Positions 53,522 through 63,295 are shown, counted from the stretch's first letter. The stretch is DNA of 64,000 nucleotides from Trinickia fusca (GCF_003628145.1 NZ_RBZV01000012.1:62001-126000); one strand, 5' to 3'. Notes: generated by a model not told the origin, from the letters alone. Program-made: numbers and translations.

Positions 53522-54922
53522 TCAACGCTGAAAGAAAGCGTCCACGTCCCGCTTGAGCTGCAAACCCATCTGCTCGAATTTGGCGATTTCCCGCTGAGTC
53601 AGCGCAGCATAAGCATCACGCAAACTATCGAGCGTCGCCCCGATCCCCGCATCGATGCGCTCGAGCGCACGCTGTTCGAAGCCGCGCTCATCGCACGGAA
53701 TCGTCCAGTCTGCCAGGCCATTCTCTTCGAACAATTGATCGATGCGCGCATCCATCGACACGCCGACCACCGGCACGCGGTTCGCAATCGCCAGCACGGA
53801 GGCATGGTAGCGCGTGGTCACGACCCACTGTGCCGATTCGAGCGTCGCCACCACCGTATCCAGCGAGTGCACACCGCGGGTGATGATCGGCACATCGAAC
53901 GGCAGCAGTGCCGCAATCTCCTCGCACGCTGCCCGATCGAGTTGCTCCATCGCCACCAGCACGGGCGCGTAGCCACGGCGCCTCAGTCCGTCCGCGATAG
54001 CCGCGAAGCTGCGCTTGTAGGCGGCAAAGCGCGCCGCGCGCAGATCGTCCCAGCTATGGAAGTACAACGGCCCGTAACGCAGCGGCGATTTCGCGCCGGT
54101 CACGTCCAGTTCGAGCGCCCGGCGCACGTCGGTATGCACAGGCCACCAGAACGGATTGTTCGGACATAGCACCGCATAGCGCGGCGGCAACGGCGGCAAC
54201 GAATTCGGTGCGGCACGAAATGCCCATGCCGTATCGGCTCCGTCGTGCGTCGCGATGCCGAGCCCGGCGAGCCGTTCGGCCGTGCCGCGACTGCGGCAGA
54301 CGATCTTGACATCGCGCGCCGTGGCCGGCGCAAAGCGTTCGAGACGCGCCGACATGGCCCCCGCGTCGATCCCATAGGCACAGGCGAAACGCCCATGGGC
54401 GGCCGCGAGACCGACGCCACCGATCAACAGTGCGGCGAGCGCATCGGAAAACTTCGACGTGTACGTCGAACCCTCGACGTTGAGCACGACATCGAAGCGG
54501 TCCATCGCCGCATCGAGTGCATCGGGCAAGTAGACGTCCGACGGCATCAGCACATTCGCCGCACGAAGCTCGGGATGGTCGAAGATGTTCCCGCACGCGA
54601 ACACGGTTAGCTCGAGCGGCTGGTCGGCAAAGCGCCGCCGCAACTGGCGCAACGTCTCGATCGTGCGCACGTCGGCGCCCGTGTTGCCGGCACCGGCGTA
54701 CCCCAGCAGCAGCACGCGCAGCGGCGCGCCCTTCTCGCGCACCGGCGCTCCGGCATTGGCGTTGGCGCGGCGCGCATGGGCCGCCTCGATCAGCTCACGA
54801 AAATCATCGAGCAGTACCGAGTCGGGATCGAGCGAACACAGAAAGCGTCGCTGCCGTTCGGCGCTTCGCGTGGCAACTTCGAGCCGTGCGGCTTCGTGGG
54901 GATCGTAATAAGCGTTCAACAA
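53522..54922 (-). CDS. Polysaccharide pyruvyl transferase family protein
   Basis: A 466-residue protein with the family pattern: LRVLLLGYAGAGNTGADVRT (nucleotide-binding start like GYYGxxNxGD), RFDVVLNVEGSTYTSKFSDA, and VVTTRYHASVLAIANRVPVV in the C-terminal domain. CsaB/WcaK-like enzymes transfer pyruvate to sugars; some family members are altered. Last gene of a three-gene leftward operon, 43 bases after the MenD-like gene. Confidence 0.8.
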   Translation of the reverse strand: MLNAYYDPHEAARLEVATRSAERQRRFLCSLDPDSVLLDDFRELIEAAHARRANANAGAPVREKGAPLRVLLLGYAGAGNTGADVRTIETLRQLRRRFADQPLELTVFACGNIFDHPELRAANVLMPSDVYLPDALDAAMDRFDVVLNVEGSTYTSKFSDALAALLIGGVGLAAAHGRFACAYGIDAGAMSARLERFAPATARDVKIVCRSRGTAERLAGLGIATHDGADTAWAFRAAPNSLPPLPPRYAVLCPNNPFWWPVHTDVRRALELDVTGAKSPLRYGPLYFHSWDDLRAARFAAYKRSFAAIADGLRRRGYAPVLVAMEQLDRAACEEIAALLPFDVPIITRGVHSLDTVVATLESAQWVVTTRYHASVLAIANRVPVVGVSMDARIDQLFEENGLADWTIPCDERGFEQRALERIDAGIGATLDSLRDAYAALTQREIAKFEQMGLQLKRDVDAFFQR

Positions 54923-54965
54923 AGGCTCCGTCGCGTGGTTGCTACTTTCTACTTATATAGGTGTG

Positions 54966-56732
54966 TCAAAGGCACTCGAGCATGGCCCCGAGGCAATGCA
55001 ATCCGTCGTAGGCAGAACCGGGGGCCACGACGGCCTCGACGATCGTCACGCCCTCGCACGCGGCTGCGCCGTCGAGGGCAGCACGCAACGTCTGGCGGTT
55101 AACCGCCCGCGCATAGCGCAAACCGAACGCGGCCGCGACGAGTCCGACATCGCATTGATACGGATTACGAATCGCCGTCTCGTAGTCGGGCTGACTCGCA
55201 AGCGGCAGAAAATCGAAGATCGCGCCACCCGCGTTGTTGACGACGCAAATGCACGCCGCACGCGGATGCCGCTGCAAATTCGCGAGCGCAGGCAAGTCAT
55301 GCAGGAACGCAAGATCGCCGAGCACGAGCATGCCGCGCTGCCGCGTCGCGACCGCCTCGCCGAGAAACGTCCCGAGCGTGCCGTCGATGCCCCATACCCC
55401 GCGATTCGAAAACGTCGGCTTCAGTTCACCGCGGTTTTCGTAGAACAGATCCGCATGCCTGATCGGCATCGAATTGCCGAAATGGATGAAATCGAAGCCC
55501 TCGTGCGCGAAGATCTCATGGGCCGCCGGCAATTCGCCCCACGGCAACATGTCGAGTACCGCGCGCCTTTGGCGGGACACCGTACGCGCCGCACCGCGCC
55601 ACGCGGCGAGCCATTGCTCGTCGCCAGGCGCCAACACGGTGGCCAGCGCATCGAGTTCGTCCGCGCTCGGCGCAACGAGCGGCGTAAACGTCTCGTGCAG
55701 GTAATCTCGCGCGAGCGGCGTACGGCTCACGCGAAGCGTCGGGCAAGGGTGCTCGAGCAGATAGTCCTGCACGAGGGGCATGACCGGTGCAAAGCCGAAG
55801 CGAACGATGAGCTCGGGCGATGCCACCGGCCGCAGGCGCTTCACCTGCAAGGCATCGTAGCCGCTCAGCACCGCGTCGTTGCCGCCAGCGCGCAAACCAC
55901 TTGCGGCATCGGCCAAGACAGGAAAGCCCGTGCGTTTCGCAAAGCGCGCCAGGACGTCAGGCGCGATGCCGCACTCAGGCCCAGCGATAATCAACCCCCT
56001 CAGGCCAGGGCGCAAATGAAGCTCGCCCACGAGCGCATCGATATCGTTGGGCCGACGAGCAATCGGCGGGTGGAAAAAAGCCGGCCGTCTGGCTTCTCGC
56101 AGCGCGGTGGGGGAAATCGCGCAGGGTTCGGTCGAGTCATAGCGGCCAGCAAAAGGGAGATTGATCTGCACCGGCCCCGGCCTTGGCCCGTCACGCTCGG
56201 CCAATACCGCGGCCACGCGCGTGCGCAGCGCGGTGAACGCGTCTGCGCTATCGAGCGGATCGGGCAGATCCACGGCGGCACGCACGAATGCCGCGCATGC
56301 GCCGACATGGTCGATCATTTGGCCGAAGCCACTGCCGCGCAACGAACGCGGACGATCGCAGGTCACGAGCACGAGCGGCAGACCGCATTCGTCGGCTTCG
56401 GTCAGCGCGGGCACGAGGTTGGCGACAGCCGAGCCCGAGGTCGTCACGACCATCGCCGGCTCGCCCGTCGCCTTGATCATGCCGAGCGCGGTGTAGGCGC
56501 CGCTGCGTTCGTCGGCACTCACGACCACGTCGACGAACGAGGGTCGCTCGCGCACGGCGAGCGCCATCGCCGCCGAGCGTGCGCCGGGGCACAGCACGAC
56601 ACGACGAACCCCTACGGCTTCGAGCTCGTCGAGCACGCAGCTCAACCAGAGTTGATTCAGATTGCGCACGACGGGCGTCTCTTCGCCCGCCGCCGCGGTG
56701 ATGACTTCATCGATGCATGGCGTATCGCTCAT
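54966..56732 (-). CDS. Thiamine-diphosphate-dependent enzyme, MenD (SEPHCHC synthase)-like
   Basis: A 588-residue ThDP enzyme. N-terminal RNLNQLWLSCVLDELEAVGV and VVLCPGARSAAMALAV correspond to MenD; the ThDP catalytic Glu region is VVVSADERSGAYTALG; C-terminal domain has GTLGTFLGEAVATRQ and LGDLAFLHDLPAL (GDL-A instead of GDG, as in MenD) with NNAGGAIFDFLP. Start at 56732 has AAGGAGG upstream. No other menaquinone genes are near, and relatives of this organism use ubiquinone, so it may act in another pathway (2-oxoglutarate or similar carboligation). Confidence 0.78.
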   Translation of the reverse strand: MSDTPCIDEVITAAAGEETPVVRNLNQLWLSCVLDELEAVGVRRVVLCPGARSAAMALAVRERPSFVDVVVSADERSGAYTALGMIKATGEPAMVVTTSGSAVANLVPALTEADECGLPLVLVTCDRPRSLRGSGFGQMIDHVGACAAFVRAAVDLPDPLDSADAFTALRTRVAAVLAERDGPRPGPVQINLPFAGRYDSTEPCAISPTALREARRPAFFHPPIARRPNDIDALVGELHLRPGLRGLIIAGPECGIAPDVLARFAKRTGFPVLADAASGLRAGGNDAVLSGYDALQVKRLRPVASPELIVRFGFAPVMPLVQDYLLEHPCPTLRVSRTPLARDYLHETFTPLVAPSADELDALATVLAPGDEQWLAAWRGAARTVSRQRRAVLDMLPWGELPAAHEIFAHEGFDFIHFGNSMPIRHADLFYENRGELKPTFSNRGVWGIDGTLGTFLGEAVATRQRGMLVLGDLAFLHDLPALANLQRHPRAACICVVNNAGGAIFDFLPLASQPDYETAIRNPYQCDVGLVAAAFGLRYARAVNRQTLRAALDGAAACEGVTIVEAVVAPGSAYDGLHCLGAMLECL

Positions 56733-56751
56733 ATGCGGGCAGCCTCCTTTG

Positions 56752-57885
56752 TTAGCGTGCAAGCGCCGAGCAATCGATCGGCACCGCGGTGAGCTCGGGC
56801 ATCGGCGTCTTGCCGCCCTGCTCGGCTTCGCACTGCTCGATGCGCGCTTGCTGTTCCAGTTGTTCGGTCGCGATCTTGCGATCCATGATGCGGCGCGCGC
56901 GAATCGCCGCGCCGTCGATCGACAGCAGCACGGGGCGCGCTTGCCAGAAGTCCTGATCGCCGAGCGCGCACTGCTGCGCTTCGAGCATCGGCAGGTCTTC
57001 CTCCTTGAACGGCGTCATCAGGCCATCCACCGCATATTCGACGAGCGTTCGTGCGGCTTCGCCCATCGCCTTCGGCAAACCGAACGCGAAGAAGTAATGC
57101 GTCGACGTTTCGGTTTCAGGTGTCAGGAAATGCCCCGAGTACGACATGCGGCCGAACTCTCGCGGTATGCCCGAAGGCGCCACGCCGACTTCGATCGACA
57201 TGAGGCCCGGCACGTCCCAACGCACGTTGAGCCAACGATCGACGGCCATGCCCGGCGGTACGCCATAAGCGTTTGCGACGAACTCCTGCAACTGTTCGCC
57301 TCGGCAAACGCGGCGCGACCAGACCGTCTCGCCGACTTCGTCGAACGTCATCGTGCCCGACGCCATTTGGTTGCTGCCGAGCGTGTCTGGATGAAGGAAT
57401 TGGAAATGGCTCAGATCGAGCAGGTTGTCGGCACTGAGCTGGAAATTCGCCCGTGTGAGCAGATAGCCCGTGCTCGTCTCATTCTCTTGCGGATCGAGAT
57501 AATCGAACGCGGGCAACGGCGTGACCGCCACGCGCTCGGGCTCTCCCATCCAGATCCAGACCGCGCCGTAGCGTTCCTCGACCTCGTATGAGGCCACGCG
57601 CGCCGCGGCCGGAATGCGGCCGTCGCCATGCGGGTTGTGCACGCAGCGGCCGGTGCGGTCGAAGCGCAGGCCGTGGTACGGACATTCGAGCGCGTCACCG
57701 CGCACTCGCCCGCCATCCATCGGTGCGAACCGATGCGGACAGCGATTGGCCAATGCCACCGGGCGCCCGAGCGAATCGCGATAGAGCACGATCGATTCGC
57801 CGAGCAACGTGCGTTGCAGCGGCTCGGTTTGACTGACGTCGCTGCTCCACGCCGCGACGTACCACGCGTTTCGCAAGAATGGCAT
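56752..57885 (-). CDS. Rieske non-heme iron oxygenase (VanA-like)
   Basis: A 377-residue Rieske oxygenase. N-terminal MPFLRNAWYVAAWSSDV is VanA-like; the [2Fe-2S] ligands are Cys49, His51, Cys68, His71 (CPHR and CPYHG); the mononuclear iron site is DLSHFQFLH. VanA-type enzymes demethylate or hydroxylate aromatic acids; no reductase gene is adjacent. First gene of the operon with the MenD-like and pyruvyl-transferase-like genes (19-base gap). Confidence 0.87.
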   Translation of the reverse strand: MPFLRNAWYVAAWSSDVSQTEPLQRTLLGESIVLYRDSLGRPVALANRCPHRFAPMDGGRVRGDALECPYHGLRFDRTGRCVHNPHGDGRIPAAARVASYEVEERYGAVWIWMGEPERVAVTPLPAFDYLDPQENETSTGYLLTRANFQLSADNLLDLSHFQFLHPDTLGSNQMASGTMTFDEVGETVWSRRVCRGEQLQEFVANAYGVPPGMAVDRWLNVRWDVPGLMSIEVGVAPSGIPREFGRMSYSGHFLTPETETSTHYFFAFGLPKAMGEAARTLVEYAVDGLMTPFKEEDLPMLEAQQCALGDQDFWQARPVLLSIDGAAIRARRIMDRKIATEQLEQQARIEQCEAEQGGKTPMPELTAVPIDCSALAR

Positions 57886-58120
57886 CGTATCGTTCCCCCG
57901 TCATGTGCGTCGGTCGAAGGCCGCCGTCCCAGGGAGCGGGACGCGCAGGCGTTCGATCTGATGGCGAGGAGTCTAGCGACGCGATTTCGGCCGATACGGG
58001 CCGTGGGCGAAGTGTGGAGCGGGGATGCGAAGAGGGTGGGATTAGCGCTTCAAGTTCGACGGCACCGCATGGCGGGGGCGGGCCGTCGACAAGATCTGTT
58101 GGTCCGCGAAATCAAGCGAG

Positions 58121-58633
58121 TTACGGAAACCGCACCTCGACCGCAAACGACGTACCCGCATCGCCGCTAACGACGCAGTGACGGCCTACCTCGACCGTAT
58201 CGAGATTGATGGCCATCTGCTTGAGCTGGTCATGCGACGCATTCGGCGCCACCGTCTTCATGGCCGCGATGCGCTCCTCGCTGACGGTCTCGGGGCCTTG
58301 TAACACCGGCTCGCACTTGAGCGTGACAGGTGCGCCGTTATACGTGCCTGAAATACCCTGCGTCGTCTCGTCATCGATGCCCCTTACAACCGTCTTGCCA
58401 TCGATGCTGGCTTCGTAAACGTCGTGTGCGAACGAGCCCGTCGTCACGCACAACTGCGCTGCCTTGCCGCTGCTCGATGCCGGCTGAGCCGCCTGGCATA
58501 CACGTTTGCCTGAAACAGCCGTCAGGATCGGAACGGCATCCTTGGCGGTGTCGGCTTTGGCTTGCGGCATAACACTGCCATAAACGGCAGCAACAGCAAT
58601 GAGAAAAAGCGATGCGGTGTTAATTCGTTTCAT
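58121..58633 (-). CDS. Secreted hypothetical protein (170 aa)
   Basis: A 170-residue protein with signal peptide (MKRINTASLFLIAVAAVYGS, cleaved near QAKA). Mature part: DAVPILTAVSGKRVCQAAQP, LCVTTGSFAHDVYEASIDGK, VTLKCEPVLQGPETVSEERI, DTVEVGRHCVVSGDAG. Four cysteines. Start at 58633 chosen for the signal peptide. Unknown function. Confidence 0.65.
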   Translation of the reverse strand: MKRINTASLFLIAVAAVYGSVMPQAKADTAKDAVPILTAVSGKRVCQAAQPASSSGKAAQLCVTTGSFAHDVYEASIDGKTVVRGIDDETTQGISGTYNGAPVTLKCEPVLQGPETVSEERIAAMKTVAPNASHDQLKQMAINLDTVEVGRHCVVSGDAGTSFAVEVRFP

Positions 58634-58915
58634 GTCGTTCACGCAGGGGTTGGGCTGGCCGCTCCTCCCGCTATTGCCAGCTCGGCGCACAGACGCGGGG
58701 GCCGATGTTTAACGGCAGTGGGAACGGCGATCTTGAGATACTGCCGAACGAATTCATCAGACATAGAAGAAAAAGCGGCCCACGCCCGCTCCCCGGCATG
58801 CGTTCGCACGAATCGTTCGGCATCCGATCAATGCCCCGCCCCCCGTAGCGCGCCAGGGCCGATCGGCGCTAAACTCGAATCTTCCAGAGGAACTCTCAAG
58901 CGCCGGAGAGCCATC

Positions 58916-59239
58916 ATGAGCGACATCGATCCCGCGCGGACCTTCCGCGGTCTTCCGCTGACGCCTGAACAAGATGCCGAGATCAGGCACTACATCAAGG
59001 TCCGCAAACAGCACGGCAAACCTTGGGATACGCCTGAACTCGCCGCCATGGTGCGCGATATGCTCGAGCCGCCGGGCGACGAGGAAGCCGAAGACGATCT
59101 CGGTGCCGATTACACGCGGACACGCATGGCTGCTGAGCGCGCCCAGTGCTCCATCGAAGACGAAATGGATCCGACGGAGGCCTCGGAGGAATGGCAGGCT
59201 GCGATGGAATCTGAAGCGATGAAGAGGTTGAATCAGTAA
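58916..59239 (+). CDS. Hypothetical protein, acidic (107 aa)
   Basis: A 107-residue soluble, acidic ORF with CGGAGAG before ATG. It starts MSDIDPARTFRGLPLTPEQD and contains EIRHYIKVRKQHGKPWDTPE and a very acidic middle (EPPGDEEAEDDLGADYTRTR). Good codon use. No family recognised. Confidence 0.65.
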   Translation: MSDIDPARTFRGLPLTPEQDAEIRHYIKVRKQHGKPWDTPELAAMVRDMLEPPGDEEAEDDLGADYTRTRMAAERAQCSIEDEMDPTEASEEWQAAMESEAMKRLNQ

Positions 59240-59355
59240 GACTGGCCGGTCGCGCCATGGTGCCGCGCCGAACGATTCGCCACAGATAAGGATACGGATA
59301 TCACTTCAGGTGCGCTGCGCACAGCCCTTGCCGGCGCAACGCACGTTACCCCCGC

Positions 59356-60009
59356 TTACTTCGGCTGCGCCACCGTACGCAGATACGGCTTGAGCGTCTT
59401 GAAGCCCTCCGGATACTTCTTCTTCGCGTCTTCATCCGACACCGACGTCGGAATGATCACGTCATCCCCGGGACGCCAGTTCACCGGCGTAGCCACCGTG
59501 TGCGCCGCATTGAGTTGCAGCGCATCGAGCAAGCGCAGTACTTCGTCGAAGTTGCGGCCCGCGCTCATCGGATACACCAGCATCGCCTTGACCTTCTTGT
59601 CCGGGCCGACGATGAAGACCGAGCGAACCGTCGCATTGTCGACTGCCGTGCGCGCACCGCCGCTCGCGTTCGGGTGAATCATGTCGTACAGCTTCGCGAT
59701 CGTCAGGTCCTGGTCTCCGATCAACGGATAGTTGATCGCGTGGCCCTGCGTTTCCTCGATGTCGCCGACCCAGTTCTTGTGATCGCTGACCGGGTCCACG
59801 CTGAGGCCGATGATCTTCGTGTTGCGCTTGTCGAATTCCGGCTTCAATCCCGCCATGTAGCCGAGTTCGGTCGTGCAGACCGGCGTGAAGTCCTTCGGGT
59901 GCGAGAACAGGATCGCCCAGCCATTGCCGATCCATTCATGGAACTTCAGGGTGCCTTCGGTGGTTTCTGCGGTGAAATCAGGTGCGTCGTCACCGATACG
60001 GATGGTCAT
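59356..60009 (-). CDS. 1-Cys peroxiredoxin (Prx6 type)
   Basis: A 217-residue peroxiredoxin. Peroxidatic Cys45 in HPKDFTPVCTTELG; C-terminal domain with NWRPGDDVIIPTSVSDEDAK (typical PVNWxPGD motif of Prx6). Reduces peroxides. Stand-alone gene. Confidence 0.95.
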   Translation of the reverse strand: MTIRIGDDAPDFTAETTEGTLKFHEWIGNGWAILFSHPKDFTPVCTTELGYMAGLKPEFDKRNTKIIGLSVDPVSDHKNWVGDIEETQGHAINYPLIGDQDLTIAKLYDMIHPNASGGARTAVDNATVRSVFIVGPDKKVKAMLVYPMSAGRNFDEVLRLLDALQLNAAHTVATPVNWRPGDDVIIPTSVSDEDAKKKYPEGFKTLKPYLRTVAQPK

Positions 60010-60175
60010 ACCAAACCTCCTTTCTTTAGTGCGTTGGCAAGCCTGGGCCGTGCATGATTGAGCACGGTGATGAGATGAGGCTCCGAATTATAGACCTCGA
60101 ACGCGACGCACAACGGCCACATTCGCACCATTGCGAGCGCGGCCGCGCCGAACGAGTGCGAGCTTCCGAACACAC

Positions 60176-60192
60176 TGCACTGCTGCGGTGCA
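60176..60192 (+). promoter_or_regulatory. NtrC-like binding site upstream of nirB
   Basis: TGCACT-GCTGC-GGTGCA, one mismatch from TGCACC-N5-GGTGCA. It lies about 100 bases upstream of a sigma-54-type promoter, the usual enhancer spacing. Confidence 0.65.
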
Positions 60193-60276
60193 GCAGTCCT
60201 CAAACGCATGTCGGTGAAACGCGCCGAGCCCCGCCACACAAGGCTTCGACCGTGCCTTAACAAGGCTATCTAAGCG

Positions 60277-60293
60277 TTGGCATGGGGCTTGCC
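60277..60293 (+). promoter_or_regulatory. Sigma-54 (-24/-12) promoter of nirB operon
   Basis: TTGGCATGGGGCTTGCC: GG (60279-60280) and GC (60291-60292) are separated by ten bases, matching TGGCAY-N5-TTGC. Predicted transcript start near 60304, leaving a leader of about 220 bases. Confidence 0.7.
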
Positions 60294-60405
60294 TATGACT
60301 GGCCCGTGCCCGGCAACGGCGTCGGGATGCATGCAGTGCAACGCGATTCTGGCGTCTCGTTCTGCTTTATAACGAATTCGCCAATGCTTATCGCTTTTCA
60401 AGGAC

Positions 60406-60446
60406 AACGGCGTCCCCTCGTGCACACGGCACGAGCGGACGCCGTT
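60406..60446 (+). terminator. Leader hairpin with T-rich tail before nirB (attenuator candidate)
   Basis: AACGGCGTCC (60406-60415) pairs with GGACGCCGTT (60437-60446); inner stem TCGTGC/GCACGA; followed by TTCTTTC. It lies inside the untranslated leader, 78 bases before nirB, like the NasR-controlled terminator of Klebsiella nasF. Confidence 0.7.
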
Positions 60447-60524
60447 TTCTTTCGCTGATGCAGATTCGTGATTTCGGTCGAGCAACGCTGCTGCGACGCC
60501 TTACTGGTTCAAGGAGTGACAACG

Positions 60525-62957
60525 ATGAACGCACCCCGACTCGTCGTGATCGGCAACGGCATGGCCGGCATTCGTACCATCGAAGAGCTGCTCGCGCTCG
60601 CCCCCAACCATTACGACATCACCGTCTTCGGTGCCGAGCCGCATCCGAACTACAACCGGATCCTGCTCTCGCCCGTGCTGGCCGGCGAGCAAACGTTCGA
60701 CGACATCGTGCTCAATCCGCTCGACTGGTATCGGCAAAACGGGATTCATCTGCATCTGGGCAAGACCATTGCGCGCATCGACCGCAAGCGTCGCTGCGTC
60801 ATCGCCGAGGACGGCTTCGAAGCGCCCTACGACCGGCTGCTGATCGCCACCGGCTCGCAGCCGTTCATTCTGCCGGTGCCGGGTGCCAAGCTCAAAGGCG
60901 TCATCACGTATCGCGACATCCAGGACACGCAGGCGATGATCGACGCCGCGCGCGTCAAGCGTCACGCCGTCGTGATCGGCGGCGGCCTGCTCGGCCTCGA
61001 AGCGGCAAACGGCTTGAAGTTGCGCGGGATGGACGTGACCGTCGTGCACCTGGCCGCCACGCTGCTCGAGCGCCAGCTCGACGCGAACGCGGGCAAGCTG
61101 CTGCAACGCTCGCTCGAAGCGCGGGGCCTGGCGTTCCTGCTGTCGAAGGCCACCGCCGAAATCGTCGGCGATGCCGACGGCAACGTCGCGGCGGTGCGCT
61201 TCAAGGACGGCGACGAGATCCCAGCCGACCTCGTCGTCATGGCCGCCGGCATCCGTCCGAACACGACGCTCGCCGAAGCCTCCGGCCTGCATTGCGATCG
61301 CGGCATCGTCGTCAACGACACGCTCCAAACGTACGACCCGCGCATCTACGCCGTCGGCGAATGCGTAAGTCACCGCGGCGTGGCGTATGGGCTCGTGGCC
61401 CCTTTGTTCGAGCAGGCCAAGGTCTGCGCGAACCACCTCGCGCTGATGGGCATCGGCAGCTATAAGGGCTCCGTGCTGTCGACGAAGCTGAAGGTGACGG
61501 GCATCGACCTCTTCTCGGCCGGCGACTTCGTCGGCGGCGAAAACACGGAACAGATCGTCCTGTCCGATCCCGCTGGCGGCGTCTACAAGAAGCTCGTGAT
61601 TGAAGACGACCGGCTCGTCGGCGCGTGCCTCTATGGCGATACGGCCGACGGCGCGTGGTACTTCAAGCTGCTGCGCGAAGGCCGCAAGCTCGGCGAGCTG
61701 CGTGACCGGCTCATGTTCGGCGAATCGAGCGTCGGCGACGTCGGCGTGCAGGGCCAGAACCGCGCAGCCGCGATGGCCGACAGCGACGAAGTGTGCGGCT
61801 GCAACGGTGTCTGCAAGGGCACCATCGTCAAGGCCATCACCGAGAAAGGACTGTTCACGGTCGACGACGTGAAGAAGCACACGAAAGCCGCAAGCTCGTG
61901 CGGCTCATGCTCGGGCCTCGTCGAGCAGATCCTCATGAGCACGGTCGGCACGAGCTTCCAGGAAACGCCGAAGACCAAGGCGATGTGCAGCTGCACCGAC
62001 CGCACCCACGACGAGACGCGCAAGGCGATCCGCGAGCACAAGCTGCTCACGCATCAAGCCGTCCACGACTTCCTCGAATGGCGCACGCCGAACGGCTGCG
62101 CGACGTGCCGCCCCGCGATCAACTACTACTTGATCTCGACCTGGCCGCGCGAGGCCGCTGACGATCCGCAAAGCCGCTTCGTCAACGAGCGCGTGCACGC
62201 GAACATTCAGAAGGACAACACGTTCTCGGTCGTGCCGCAGATGAAAGGCGGCGTAACGACGCCCGACGAACTGCGCCGAATCGCCGATGTCGCCGACAAG
62301 TACCACATTCCGATGGTCAAGGTCACGGGCGGTCAGCGCATCGACCTGCTCGGCGTGAAGAAGGAAGACCTGGTGAACGTGTGGAAAGACCTCGGGATGA
62401 ACTCGGGGCACGCATACGGCAAGTCGATTCGCACGGTCAAGACCTGCGTCGGCAGCGAGTTCTGCCGCTTCGGCACGCAAAACAGCACGCAGATGGGCAT
62501 CGATCTCGAGACGATGCTCGCGAACATGTGGTCGCCGCACAAGGTCAAGCTCGCCGTCTCCGGGTGCCCGCGCAACTGTGCCGAAGCCGGCATCAAGGAC
62601 GTCGGCGTGATCGCCGTCGACAGCGGCTGGGAGCTTTATGTGGGCGGCAATGGCGGCATCAAGACCGAAGTCGCGCAGTTCCTGGCCAAGGTCAAGACGG
62701 CTGACGAAGTGAAGGAGTACTCGGGCGCGTTCCTGCAACTGTATCGGGAGGAAGCGCATTACCTCGATCGCACGGTTCACTACATCGCACGGGTCGGCCT
62801 CGACTACGTCAAGCGCAAGATCGTGGACGACGCGGCCAACCGCAAGGCGCTCTACGAACGTCTGCTGTACGCGCTCGAAGGGATGCCCGATCCATGGCAA
62901 GCGCGTATCGACGGCGCACAACAGCGCGAATACATCCCGCTCACGGTTATCGATTGA
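60525..62957 (+). CDS. nirB: Assimilatory nitrite reductase [NAD(P)H] large subunit NirB
   Basis: An 810-residue enzyme reducing nitrite to ammonium. N-terminal FAD/NAD(P)-binding domains (VIGNGMAGIRTIEELL, VIGGGLLGLEAANGL), BFD-like [2Fe-2S] domain (CGCNGVCKGTIVKA, SSCGSCSGLVEQIL), ferredoxin-like half-domain, and the siroheme/[4Fe-4S] site (TCVGSEFCRFGTQNS, SGCPRNCAEAGIKD). ATG at 60525 has AAGGAG ten bases upstream. nirD follows by 11 bases. Confidence 0.97.
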   Translation: MNAPRLVVIGNGMAGIRTIEELLALAPNHYDITVFGAEPHPNYNRILLSPVLAGEQTFDDIVLNPLDWYRQNGIHLHLGKTIARIDRKRRCVIAEDGFEAPYDRLLIATGSQPFILPVPGAKLKGVITYRDIQDTQAMIDAARVKRHAVVIGGGLLGLEAANGLKLRGMDVTVVHLAATLLERQLDANAGKLLQRSLEARGLAFLLSKATAEIVGDADGNVAAVRFKDGDEIPADLVVMAAGIRPNTTLAEASGLHCDRGIVVNDTLQTYDPRIYAVGECVSHRGVAYGLVAPLFEQAKVCANHLALMGIGSYKGSVLSTKLKVTGIDLFSAGDFVGGENTEQIVLSDPAGGVYKKLVIEDDRLVGACLYGDTADGAWYFKLLREGRKLGELRDRLMFGESSVGDVGVQGQNRAAAMADSDEVCGCNGVCKGTIVKAITEKGLFTVDDVKKHTKAASSCGSCSGLVEQILMSTVGTSFQETPKTKAMCSCTDRTHDETRKAIREHKLLTHQAVHDFLEWRTPNGCATCRPAINYYLISTWPREAADDPQSRFVNERVHANIQKDNTFSVVPQMKGGVTTPDELRRIADVADKYHIPMVKVTGGQRIDLLGVKKEDLVNVWKDLGMNSGHAYGKSIRTVKTCVGSEFCRFGTQNSTQMGIDLETMLANMWSPHKVKLAVSGCPRNCAEAGIKDVGVIAVDSGWELYVGGNGGIKTEVAQFLAKVKTADEVKEYSGAFLQLYREEAHYLDRTVHYIARVGLDYVKRKIVDDAANRKALYERLLYALEGMPDPWQARIDGAQQREYIPLTVID

Positions 62958-62968
62958 GGAGTTCACTC

Positions 62969-63295
62969 ATGGATCGTTCGTCCCTTCCCCCCTGGACCCG
63001 AGTCTGCAACGTCAGCGACATCCCGCGCCTGGGCAGCCGCGTGCTCAAGCATGCCGACGGCGACATCGCGCTGTTTCGCACGGCCGACGACGAAGTGTTC
63101 GCGCTGCTCGACCGCTGCCCCCACAAGGGCGGGGCGCTGTCGCAGGGCATCGTGCACGGCAAGGCCGTGACGTGCCCGCTGCACGCCTGGAACATCGAGC
63201 TCGACAGCGGCGCGGCGCGCGCGCCCGACGAAGGCTGTGCACGGCGCTTTCCGGTCAAGGTCGACGGCGACGCCGTATTCGTCTGCCTGGCATGA
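62969..63295 (+). CDS. nirD: Nitrite reductase small subunit NirD
   Basis: A 108-residue Rieske-type small subunit with ligands in DRCPHKGGALSQG and CPLHAWNIELDSG. Start MDRSSLPPW at 62969 follows TGAGGAG. Works with NirB in the cytoplasm. Confidence 0.95.
   Translation: MDRSSLPPWTRVCNVSDIPRLGSRVLKHADGDIALFRTADDEVFALLDRCPHKGGALSQGIVHGKAVTCPLHAWNIELDSGAARAPDEGCARRFPVKVDGDAVFVCLA

Noticed and set aside
54939-56792. 617-codon plus-strand frame opposite the MenD-like gene
   Set aside because: Shadow frame; the minus-strand gene has ThDP-enzyme motifs and a strong ribosome-binding site.
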